64,000 bases of DNA, from assembly GCA_013378335.1 (NCBI GenBank), contig CP040556.1:310001-374000 (forward strand). Reading direction: 5' to 3'. The translations under genes were made by a program, and so were the position numbers. Origin of the DNA: Streptococcus sanguinis. GTDB taxonomy: Bacteria > Bacillota > Bacilli > Lactobacillales > Streptococcaceae. Below, one piece after another: positions 35,695 to 43,323 of this stretch (within the stretch, counting starts at the first letter, position 1; the number at the start of each line of letters is the position of its first letter). The notes under the pieces are model-generated. The model saw only the letters and a list, made by a program, of their open reading frames with translations. It was not told the DNA's origin and did not search any database.

Positions 35695-38562
35695 ATGCTT
35701 GTTATTTCTTTAATAGAAAACTTACTGATAGAAGAACTAGGAAATTATTTTAGAGGAGTATTTGGGAAGTTAAGACTGAAGCTTTTCAGTAAAAAACTAA
35801 AAAATGAAGTCGAAGTCTCGATATTAGAGAAATATGGAGATAGGATATATTATCTTGATTTTGATAGATTTTTAATTGAACAAAATGTTCTTGAAAAGAT
35901 AATAAAAAATTTTCTTAACCAAGATGTTTTGCAATCGAAAACAATAAATCAATCAGTAGATTTTTACATCAATTTGTTTATTGAAAAATATCCTAAATAT
36001 AAACTATATGATGGGGATTTAAAACAAATTCTTCAAAAATATTTTGAAGTCATATTTAAACAACTTAATAAAATCGGTACTTCTGAATCACAAGCACTGT
36101 GTCGAACTATTAGAGAGATTGTTGATGGATTAGACAGACGGTTACAGTACATATCGGCGACTGTGGATGATAGTAATGCAATGTTAAAGCAGGTTGTAAA
36201 TGGAAATTTTAGAATATACCTCTATATTAAAACCATGTTAGAAACGTCTAGTGCTTCATTTGTTCAGTCTGACTATTTTGATCGTTATCTATTTCAGGAT
36301 ACAGTAGACAGTAAGGTGAAAGACTCGTTAGATATCCTTTTACAACATTATAAAGTTGTATTAAAAGGAGAAGCAGGATTTGGGAAAACATTTGAAACTT
36401 TTAAGCTAATAAATCAATTGTGTACAAAATATTCTACCTATCAATTAATTCCTGTCTATGTTCCATTAATAGAGTATGGGGGTAGTTTAGGAACATTATT
36501 CGAGATTATTCAATCGAAAATGGAACCATTCTGTGAAGGAAACTCTAAACAAGCCATTAATCAGCTATTTGTTAATAATCAATTGGCATTGTTCTTCGAC
36601 GGGATTGATGATATTGTGGATGAGAGAAAGAGATTAAAATTTTTTTCTGAAGCAAATCAATTAATGACACAATATAATCAAAATTTTTTCTTTTTCACAA
36701 CACGAAATAATCGATATAATCATGAGCTTGGAGAAGAAAAGAGTTTCTTTCTAACAAATCTTTCCGATAGTATAATTCAAAGTAGTTTAATTAGACTTTG
36801 GGAGTATAGCAAGTTTCCTAAAGCATATCTTGAACTGTTTAGGAACCCTTTATTGTATAAAATTGGTAAGACTATTCTGACTGATAGACAGAATAAAGAG
36901 TTGCTTAATAGAACACAAATTTTTACAGAGTATTTCGAAAAGAATTATCGCTACAAAAATAGTTATTCAGAATTATCCCTTCATGAAACATTAAATCTTT
37001 TTGGTAAATTTTCTTACGAGAATTTTAATCAATCTAGTTTTACATACAGTGAAGTAGATAAAATAATAAGTGCTTATCCAGTTTCTACACCAAATAAAAG
37101 AAATCTAATTGATTATTTTATAAATTTTGGAATTTTTAGTACTTCAGATAGAATTACTTTTTCTCATAAGCTATTTAAGGAGTTTTGTGCTGCATACTAT
37201 ATTACAAATAACCTAATAGTTTCATCAGATACAGCACTTCTAGAAAAACTTATCCATAATGAAGAATGGCGAGAAGTAGTCATTTTTATCTCTGGATTGT
37301 TTTCAACCATTGAAGAGCAGGATAAATTTTTAGATTTTATTCTACAACATAACTTGCCTCTTTATGTTGAATGTGTTAATTCTAAAAATGATTTATTGAG
37401 GAGTAATGGGATTACAGATTTCTCTAGGGAAGATAATGTAGAAAGAATATTATCAGAGATTCTCAAAACATATAAATTTATAGTAGAAAACTATTTCTCC
37501 TCTATATCAGAGCAATTTGAACCATTTATCATGGAAAATTGTAGATTGGAATCAAAAATAGGAATTGCTGGAGGTATGGAAGAAAACACCCTTTATTATT
37601 GGTTTGATATCGTGGACAAAGGCGTTCCAGATGTAAAAATTATCAGCGCTGAATTGTTGAGTCAAGCGATTCAAGAATATCAGGCTACTATCTTTTTTAA
37701 AACGACTCAAATGGTTCAGCGTAGTACAAACTTAGAATTATCCGGCCTTATAGGAGATAGTGGTAGAAAAATAGCAATAGATATTATTAAAGATAATCTG
37801 AAAACTATTTTAGAAAAGAAATCATTACCTGCAAGTAATTATATTTTATGTGAACTTTTGAAAGAAATAAAAAATAAATTACCTTGGCTTAAAGATATTG
37901 ATGAAATATCTTTAATGAGTAAAAATGTTAGAAAAAGGATAGATGAAATCCTTCAAGATTGTCCTGAGGTTGCAAGTTATACTACTTCTGAAGGAGTAGA
38001 GCTGTTTAGTTTAAATAAACTGATAACTATTTTGCTGCAGTCTGATGTAGATTATAGAAGTTTTGTCATACCTGATCGTGATAGAGAATATTCAGAGTCA
38101 AATGGCTTAGTAATGAACTTATATTCTACAAAAAGAAAAATAAAAATAGTTGAGACATTTTTAAATTTCGCTGAGGCGAGTTATTTGGAAATGGTAAAAT
38201 ATAACTTTCCAAATATTTATAGATATTTTTCGAAAATTCAAGATATGCCATACAAACTACTGGTCACTTATAAGGATGATGAAAGAAATCCGTGGATAGG
38301 TTATTATCATGTGGCATATTCCGGAGATAAAAATTTAATTGAAGTATCGCTAGGTGATTTAAGTAAGTGTTATGAAAAAATATATGATGAAATACTACAA
38401 AGCTATCACTCATTAAACAGAGTCCCTAAAGATGTTTCTAGTCGTAGTAGTGATTTTTCAACTCTTTTATTCTCAAGAAATTCTAGTGGAAATACACCAT
38501 TAAGTGATTATGTTCATAAAGAAATAGAAAAGAGTTTAGAAGAGATATTCGGAAAAATGTAA
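35695..38562 (+). CDS. NACHT/STAND-type ATPase, candidate anti-phage protein
   Basis: A 955-residue protein. Residues 1-215 are an N-terminal region of unknown type. The ATPase core has Walker A GEAGFGKT (residues 225-232), Walker B ALFFDGIDD (Asp302), and FFFTTRNNR as a sensor-like strand. The winged-helix end FSHKLFKEFCAAYYI is typical of NACHT proteins. The last 500 residues are a large helical region, the usual place for a sensor. No known nuclease, TIR or protease motif is seen. The start behind GAAGGAG is chosen over an in-frame reading from 35653. Cargo position in a mobile element supports a defence role. Confidence 0.82.
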   Translation: MLVISLIENLLIEELGNYFRGVFGKLRLKLFSKKLKNEVEVSILEKYGDRIYYLDFDRFLIEQNVLEKIIKNFLNQDVLQSKTINQSVDFYINLFIEKYPKYKLYDGDLKQILQKYFEVIFKQLNKIGTSESQALCRTIREIVDGLDRRLQYISATVDDSNAMLKQVVNGNFRIYLYIKTMLETSSASFVQSDYFDRYLFQDTVDSKVKDSLDILLQHYKVVLKGEAGFGKTFETFKLINQLCTKYSTYQLIPVYVPLIEYGGSLGTLFEIIQSKMEPFCEGNSKQAINQLFVNNQLALFFDGIDDIVDERKRLKFFSEANQLMTQYNQNFFFFTTRNNRYNHELGEEKSFFLTNLSDSIIQSSLIRLWEYSKFPKAYLELFRNPLLYKIGKTILTDRQNKELLNRTQIFTEYFEKNYRYKNSYSELSLHETLNLFGKFSYENFNQSSFTYSEVDKIISAYPVSTPNKRNLIDYFINFGIFSTSDRITFSHKLFKEFCAAYYITNNLIVSSDTALLEKLIHNEEWREVVIFISGLFSTIEEQDKFLDFILQHNLPLYVECVNSKNDLLRSNGITDFSREDNVERILSEILKTYKFIVENYFSSISEQFEPFIMENCRLESKIGIAGGMEENTLYYWFDIVDKGVPDVKIISAELLSQAIQEYQATIFFKTTQMVQRSTNLELSGLIGDSGRKIAIDIIKDNLKTILEKKSLPASNYILCELLKEIKNKLPWLKDIDEISLMSKNVRKRIDEILQDCPEVASYTTSEGVELFSLNKLITILLQSDVDYRSFVIPDRDREYSESNGLVMNLYSTKRKIKIVETFLNFAEASYLEMVKYNFPNIYRYFSKIQDMPYKLLVTYKDDERNPWIGYYHVAYSGDKNLIEVSLGDLSKCYEKIYDEILQSYHSLNRVPKDVSSRSSDFSTLLFSRNSSGNTPLSDYVHKEIEKSLEEIFGKM

Positions 38563-38741
38563 CAAATCAGTTTTCAAAATAATATTTTTGAGTAGTTAGA
38601 GCTTAATATACAGTTTTAATAATCCATTTAGAAAAACAGGTGGATAATTCATAGACTAACAATATTCAATCTTTATTATTCGTCAATTTGAGTAATAAAA
38701 GGTTTTGATGTTTACATAACAACCACTATTCAGTAGATAAA

Positions 38742-38769
38742 AAGTAGCTCAATCTATTTTGAGCTACTT
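38742..38769. terminator. terminator behind the NACHT gene
   Basis: Perfect stem AAGTAGCTCAA / TTGAGCTACTT with a 6-base loop; only a weak T run follows. Confidence 0.6.
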
Positions 38770-38787
38770 GTAACTAGTCTATTTTAT

Positions 38788-38806
38788 GGTGTTAATTGGT
38801 GTCAAT
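38788..38806 (+). repeat. possible integrase arm site near attR
   Basis: GGTGTTAATTGGTGTCAAT, matching 30874-30892 in 16 of 19 positions and in the same orientation. Confidence 0.5.
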
Positions 38807-38914
38807 TTTATCCAAAATTATGGATTTTAGTCCATTTTCATGGAAGTTTCATTTTGGGAAATGTTGATGGGAAGGGAATGGTAAGGATTGAGTATTTATG
38901 ATTTTCAATAGAGA

Positions 38915-38935
38915 AATTCTCAAAACGTTAATCAA
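38915..38935 (+). repeat. attR of the rpsI-integrated element
   Basis: Exact copy of the 21-base attL sequence. The following TATATCAACGTTTACAGACATTC resembles the sequence right of attL as well. Confidence 0.9.
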
Positions 38936-38956
38936 TACGATTATATCAACGTTTAC

Positions 38957-38992
38957 AGACATTCAAGAGCATTCTCTTGGATGTCTTTTTTA
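38957..38992 (+). terminator. rpsI-type terminator
   Basis: Stem AGACATTCAAGAG / CTCTTGGATGTCT with loop CATT and a T run. It lies behind attR as the original rpsI terminator would. Confidence 0.85.
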
Positions 38993-39016
38993 ATGCAAAT
39001 ATCGATAGTTTCCACC
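38974..39016 (+). repeat. 43-base direct repeat, left copy
   Basis: From CTCTTGGATGTCTTTTTT to GATAGTTTCCACC. It matches 46045-46087 in 39 of 43 positions and encloses the PTS/mannosidase module. Confidence 0.8.
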
Positions 39017-39184
39017 AAAATTTCCACCATTTTTCCACCATCACTTAATTTTTCAATGAATTATAAATAGAATGAATTGATAGTATGTCCCTGGTATAGA
39101 AATCTAATAATTAGGTTGTTTATGTATTGAAAAGCCCGTTGATTTTTGATGTATTGTTATATTGCTATCCATTTGATTTTACAA

Positions 39185-39224
39185 AAAAAGCATTTCGAAT
39201 AAAGATGTTTACGAAATGCTTTTT
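39185..39224. terminator. bidirectional terminator of the PRD gene
   Basis: Stem AAAAAGCATTTCG / CGAAATGCTTTTT around a 14-base loop, just beyond the stop of the minus-strand PRD gene. Confidence 0.8.
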
Positions 39225-39246
39225 GTCATTTTTAGTTTGATAAAAG

Positions 39247-41184
39247 TTATGTGTTATCAAATGTTTTAAATATACTGATAAAATTATTGTAAGTTGGTTC
39301 TTTTAAAAGTTTTGTTTGTGAATCATCGGAGCTGATAAAATCTAATAATTGATCATAAATATATTCCATTTGCTTGTTATTATTATTTTGAATAGCGAAC
39401 ACAAAAACAAATTTAGCATTTTTTCCATCCCAGTCAATTCCTTTAGGAGCAATGATTGGGAAAATAACATTTTGTTTAACACTATTGCCAATTGGATGAG
39501 GGATTGCAATTGTGTCAGAAATTAGAGTTGAGGAAATATTTTCTCTAGCTAAAATATCATCTAAAAAATTCTTTTTAACTTTTCCATTGGAAAGAAGTTT
39601 ATTGTGTACAATATTTAATAATTCAATTTTTGACAATTTAGTATTAACCGTTAAGAAATATTCCTCTGAAATTAGATTACTATCTAACAATGAATTATCT
39701 AAATTATGCAAAGCTGAATCGATTAATTTCATAGATGAATCAAGATCATCAATATTTATAAAGATATAATCTGATTTTTTGGAATCCTTAATTGGAACCG
39801 TAGTTATTTTTAAGTCAAAAAAATTTATATTAGTCTGCTTATCTAAATGAGCTAGTGATAATTTTGTTATAGAAGAAAATCTATTTAGAAATCTTCTTTT
39901 TATTTTTGTTTCTATAATAGAACTGAAAGTTTTTCCACTACCACAGATGATTGCTAAAGTGTATTGTTTTGTACTATTATCAGTATTACGTTCGATAGAA
40001 TTAGCTAAATGAAGTGCTATATAAGAAATTTCATCCTCAGAAAAATGAATATCGAATTCAGTTACTATATTTTGACTACATTGTATTGCTAGATCAAAAG
40101 CATATGGGAAATTTTTTTTAATTGTTTCTATAATGGGATTATTCCGATTGGCATCTATTGTTTGTATTTTTAAAAATAATTTAATATGTTCTAAAAGATT
40201 TTTTTCAAGAATTTTATCGTATGGCCAAACTGAGTCTGTTGAATTTGATAGGGTATATTTGATAGAGTTTACAATGCTTTGAGCAATATTATCATTTTCA
40301 TTTAATGAATGGTCATCAATGACACTAGGTTGATTTTCTGCAAAACATAAATAAATATATCTAAGTTCGTTTTCTGAAATTTCAATTTCGAACGATGATT
40401 TAATATCATTTATAAAATTATTAATGATATTGAGGGAGTCAGGATTCAACTGAAATACTTGATCAAAGGTAGTAATATTTTTTTTATATTTTATACGGCT
40501 AATGGCCAACAACAGAGTAGAGAAGATATTTCTTCTGAAATAATCTGAATCAAATTCTATATGGTTTGTAATATGTTTATCAAATAGATTTGAAAACAAC
40601 TCATAATTTACGTTAAAACATATATCTTTTTCTAATTGTTTGTTTTGGATGAGATAGTCATCTAAATTTTCCTGAAAAATCAAATTGATAATCGCATTAC
40701 GAATATCTTGTTCTTTGCCTTCAACCATGTAACCTAGATTACTTTTATTTTGTAATTTTAGATTGAATGGAGAGAATTTTGTTTTTAATGCTCTAAAGTC
40801 ATTATATAGAGTGTTAACACTAATAAATAAGATTGATTGAAGATAATCTTGACTAATATAATGATCAGTTGTTAAAAATAATCTGACCAAATATGCTAGT
40901 CTAGATTCTGACGAAGTGAATAGAAATGTTCCAGAGTCTTTATCAGACCAAAATTTTTCAAAGAGCTCTCTATCCTGGTAATCCAAGGTGTATCCTTTTT
41001 TCCTATGAAGTATAATTTTAGCACCATTTTCTGTTATGTAATCGTTTATTGTATTGATATCAGATCTAATAGTGCGGTCAGAAACGTGACAGAAAGAACT
41101 AATTTCATTGATTGAAATTGCATCATCTCTTTCAATTAAGAGATTTAAAATATTATCCAACCTCTGATAATCTAAAATTGTCAT
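39247..41184 (-). CDS. PRD-containing PTS regulator (BglG/MtlR type)
   Basis: Transcription activator or antiterminator controlled by PTS phosphorylation. 645 residues from MTILDYQRL: two N-terminal HTH regions (SINEISSFCHVSDRTIRSDI and the YISQDYLQSILFISVNTLYN block), two PRDs, an EIIB-like domain (LAIICGSGKTFSS) and a C-terminal EIIA-like domain with the phospho-His in IAIPHPIGN. The ATG behind GGAGGGATAGG is chosen; the open frame continues upstream to 41385 without a ribosome site. It is divergent from the PTS genes it probably controls. Confidence 0.88.
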   Translation of the reverse strand: MTILDYQRLDNILNLLIERDDAISINEISSFCHVSDRTIRSDINTINDYITENGAKIILHRKKGYTLDYQDRELFEKFWSDKDSGTFLFTSSESRLAYLVRLFLTTDHYISQDYLQSILFISVNTLYNDFRALKTKFSPFNLKLQNKSNLGYMVEGKEQDIRNAIINLIFQENLDDYLIQNKQLEKDICFNVNYELFSNLFDKHITNHIEFDSDYFRRNIFSTLLLAISRIKYKKNITTFDQVFQLNPDSLNIINNFINDIKSSFEIEISENELRYIYLCFAENQPSVIDDHSLNENDNIAQSIVNSIKYTLSNSTDSVWPYDKILEKNLLEHIKLFLKIQTIDANRNNPIIETIKKNFPYAFDLAIQCSQNIVTEFDIHFSEDEISYIALHLANSIERNTDNSTKQYTLAIICGSGKTFSSIIETKIKRRFLNRFSSITKLSLAHLDKQTNINFFDLKITTVPIKDSKKSDYIFINIDDLDSSMKLIDSALHNLDNSLLDSNLISEEYFLTVNTKLSKIELLNIVHNKLLSNGKVKKNFLDDILARENISSTLISDTIAIPHPIGNSVKQNVIFPIIAPKGIDWDGKNAKFVFVFAIQNNNNKQMEYIYDQLLDFISSDDSQTKLLKEPTYNNFISIFKTFDNT

Positions 41185-41329
41185 CCTATCCCTCCAATTT
41201 TTGTTTCTACTATATAATATTGTATCACAATTAAATATTTTAGTATTTTTAGTTTTTTTCCAAAATATAATTGAAATTTTTAAAATATTTGATGCACATT
41301 TTTCATTAATAAACTGGAAAAATGAGTTA

Positions 41330-41358
41330 GTGACAACGTTAAAAAACGATGGTAATAT
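41330..41358 (+). promoter_or_regulatory. promoter of the PTS/mannosidase operon
   Basis: GTGACA (41330-41335) and TAATAT (41353-41358), 17-base spacer. The intermediate -35 fits a regulated promoter next to a divergent activator gene. Confidence 0.6.
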
Positions 41359-41387
41359 TGACTTATAGAAATCAAGGAGGTCCAATA

Positions 41388-41843
41388 ATGGAGTTCAAAA
41401 AGGACAACATCCTTCTAAATGTAGATGTAAAAAACAAAAATGAATTGTTTGAATACATAGCAAAATATGCATTTGAAAAACAAATTATTGAAAATAAAGA
41501 GAAGTTAGTACAAGCGTTCTTAGATAGGGAATTAGAGGTATCAACTGGATTGCAAGAATCATTTGCAATACCACATGCTAAATCAGAGATAATTTCACAA
41601 CCAACAGTGTTTTTTCTAAAGTTAAAATCTCCAATCGAATGGGAAACTTTTGATGATCAACCAGTTTCTAATGTATTTGCGTTATTAGTACCGAGTAGGT
41701 TTGAAGGGACTTTACATTTGGAAATGATTAGCAGGATAGCAACCTCATTATTGGAAGATGATTTTATTAATTTGGTAAAAAAATCATCCAATGTGGATGA
41801 ACTAAAAAATATTATTTCAAAAGCTATGGAAGGAGCGATTTGA
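41388..41843 (+). CDS. PTS EIIA, fructose/mannitol family
   Basis: Phosphoryl carrier from HPr to EIIB. 151 residues with the active His63 in SFAIPHAKSE. AAGGAGG lies 8 bases before the ATG. It is the first gene of a three-part permease (IIA, IIB, IIC as separate proteins), with the IIB start only 1 base after its stop. Confidence 0.92.
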   Translation: MEFKKDNILLNVDVKNKNELFEYIAKYAFEKQIIENKEKLVQAFLDRELEVSTGLQESFAIPHAKSEIISQPTVFFLKLKSPIEWETFDDQPVSNVFALLVPSRFEGTLHLEMISRIATSLLEDDFINLVKKSSNVDELKNIISKAMEGAI

Positions 41844-41844
41844 T

Positions 41845-42159
41845 ATGAAAATTGTAGGAGTAACGTCTTGTCCGGCAGGATTAGCCCATACACCAATGGC
41901 GGCTAAAGCACTTGAGAAAGCTGGAGTAAAACTAGGTTATGATGTTCGTATTGAGCAACAAGGCTCATTAGGACAAGTAAATAAGTTAACACAAACAGAA
42001 ATTTCAGAAGCGGATTTTGTATTGTTAGCGACAGATCAAAAGGTTGTTGATCAAGAACGGTTTGATGGAAAAAAACAAATTCGTGTAAATATAGCAACAT
42101 GTATTAAAGCTCCAGAAGCTGTTCTAAGAAAATGTGCCGATGCGATTTTAAATAAGTAA
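41845..42159 (+). CDS. PTS EIIB, fructose family
   Basis: 104 residues. Accepts phosphate on Cys9 in VGVTSCPAGLAHTPMAA, the fructose-family EIIB signature. ATCAAGG-like spacing is tight: it begins 1 base after EIIA and ends 12 bases before EIIC. Confidence 0.93.
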   Translation: MKIVGVTSCPAGLAHTPMAAKALEKAGVKLGYDVRIEQQGSLGQVNKLTQTEISEADFVLLATDQKVVDQERFDGKKQIRVNIATCIKAPEAVLRKCADAILNK

Positions 42160-42171
42160 AGGAGAATCAAA

Positions 42172-43266
42172 ATGAATAAATTCTTAAATACGGCCAAGGG
42201 TCACTTAATGACTGGAATTAGCTATGCTCTACCTATGATTATTGGTGCTTCATTAGTAGTGGCAATTCCTAAAATGATTGCTTTAGCTATGGGAATTACT
42301 AGTTTGGATCCATTTGCGGAAACTGCAGGATTTGAACATTACTTATATCAAATTGAACAAGTTGGTTGGACTGGTATCGGGTTAATCAATACGGTTCTTG
42401 CTGGTTTTATTGCTTACTCAATAGCTGATAAAGCTGCTCTAGGTGCAGGACTTATCGGAGGAGCAGTCGCTACTAAAACTAACGCGGGATTTTTAGGTGC
42501 TATGATTGCCGGTTTTATTGCGGGTTATGTTGTTGTTTGGTGTAAGAAACATGTAAAAGTTCCAGAAAAATATAACGGAATTTTACCACTGATTGTATTT
42601 CCATTATTTGCGACTATGTCTGTAGCACTTGTTATGGGTGTATTCCTTGCGGGACCTTTGGGTGCAATTAATACTGGTTTAGTAAGTTGGATAAAAGACA
42701 TGATTGCTAATGATGTAAATAAGGTCGTATTAGCTTTAATTATGGGAGCAATGATTGGTTCTGATTTAGGAGGACCTATTAATAAAGCATCATGGATGGC
42801 TGGTAATGTATTATTAGCTGAAGGAATTTACTTACCAGCAATTATTGTTAACGTTGCTATTTGTGCAGTACCTATGGGTTATGCTTTTGCTTCTCTATTC
42901 CATAAAGATAAAATGAGTGAAGAGTTGCTTGATGCTAGTCGAAATAATTACGTTATGGGCTTCATTGGGATTACAGAAGGTGCGATTCCATTTACAATGG
43001 TTAATCCACTAAAACTTGTTCCAATCAATATGATTGGTGGTGCACTAGCTTCAGCAATTGGTATTGCGCTAGGAATGTACGCTAAGATGCCTCCAGTTGG
43101 TGGAGTATATGGCTTCTTCACAGTCGGTAATGGCTGGGCATACTTAGTTGGTTTGTTTGCTGGTGCAGCTTTCATTGGTGGAATTGCGCCAATGCTTGTA
43201 AACTTCAATGATACTTCTTCAACTGAAGAAATTAGTGTTGATGATATTGAAATTAGTTTTGAATAG
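42172..43266 (+). CDS. PTS EIIC, fructose family
   Basis: Membrane channel part of the permease, 364 residues with about nine hydrophobic segments. The family block GSDLGGPINKASWM and GITEGAIPFTMVNP are present. With a GH38 mannosidase immediately downstream, the imported and phosphorylated sugar is most likely an alpha-mannoside such as 2-O-mannosylglycerate (the MngA/MngB logic of E. coli). Substrate is inferred. Confidence 0.92.
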   Translation: MNKFLNTAKGHLMTGISYALPMIIGASLVVAIPKMIALAMGITSLDPFAETAGFEHYLYQIEQVGWTGIGLINTVLAGFIAYSIADKAALGAGLIGGAVATKTNAGFLGAMIAGFIAGYVVVWCKKHVKVPEKYNGILPLIVFPLFATMSVALVMGVFLAGPLGAINTGLVSWIKDMIANDVNKVVLALIMGAMIGSDLGGPINKASWMAGNVLLAEGIYLPAIIVNVAICAVPMGYAFASLFHKDKMSEELLDASRNNYVMGFIGITEGAIPFTMVNPLKLVPINMIGGALASAIGIALGMYAKMPPVGGVYGFFTVGNGWAYLVGLFAGAAFIGGIAPMLVNFNDTSSTEEISVDDIEISFE

Positions 43267-43323
43267 AAAACTATTATTGGCACGTATCACTAGATATGTG
43301 CCTTTTGTTAAAGAAGGTATAAT

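Larger units (their letters stand above)
30819..38935. mobile_element. integrative mobilizable element in rpsI
   Basis: An 8.1-kb AT-rich element between exact 21-base repeats. Gene order from attL: integrase, excisionase-like protein, rolling-circle Rep with its origin, FtsK-like ATPase, two accessory proteins (all minus strand), then a plus-strand two-gene cargo with a NACHT ATPase. No type IV secretion genes are present, so transfer would depend on a helper. rpsI is a known insertion site of streptococcal integrative elements. Confidence 0.88.
38563..39246. other. right end of the IME and junction region
   Basis: No gene. It contains a hairpin terminator (38742-38769), the right arm repeats (38788-38806), attR (38915-38935), the displaced rpsI terminator (38957-38992), one copy of a 43-base direct repeat (38974-39016), and a bidirectional terminator (39185-39224) serving the PRD gene. 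Confidence 0.7.
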
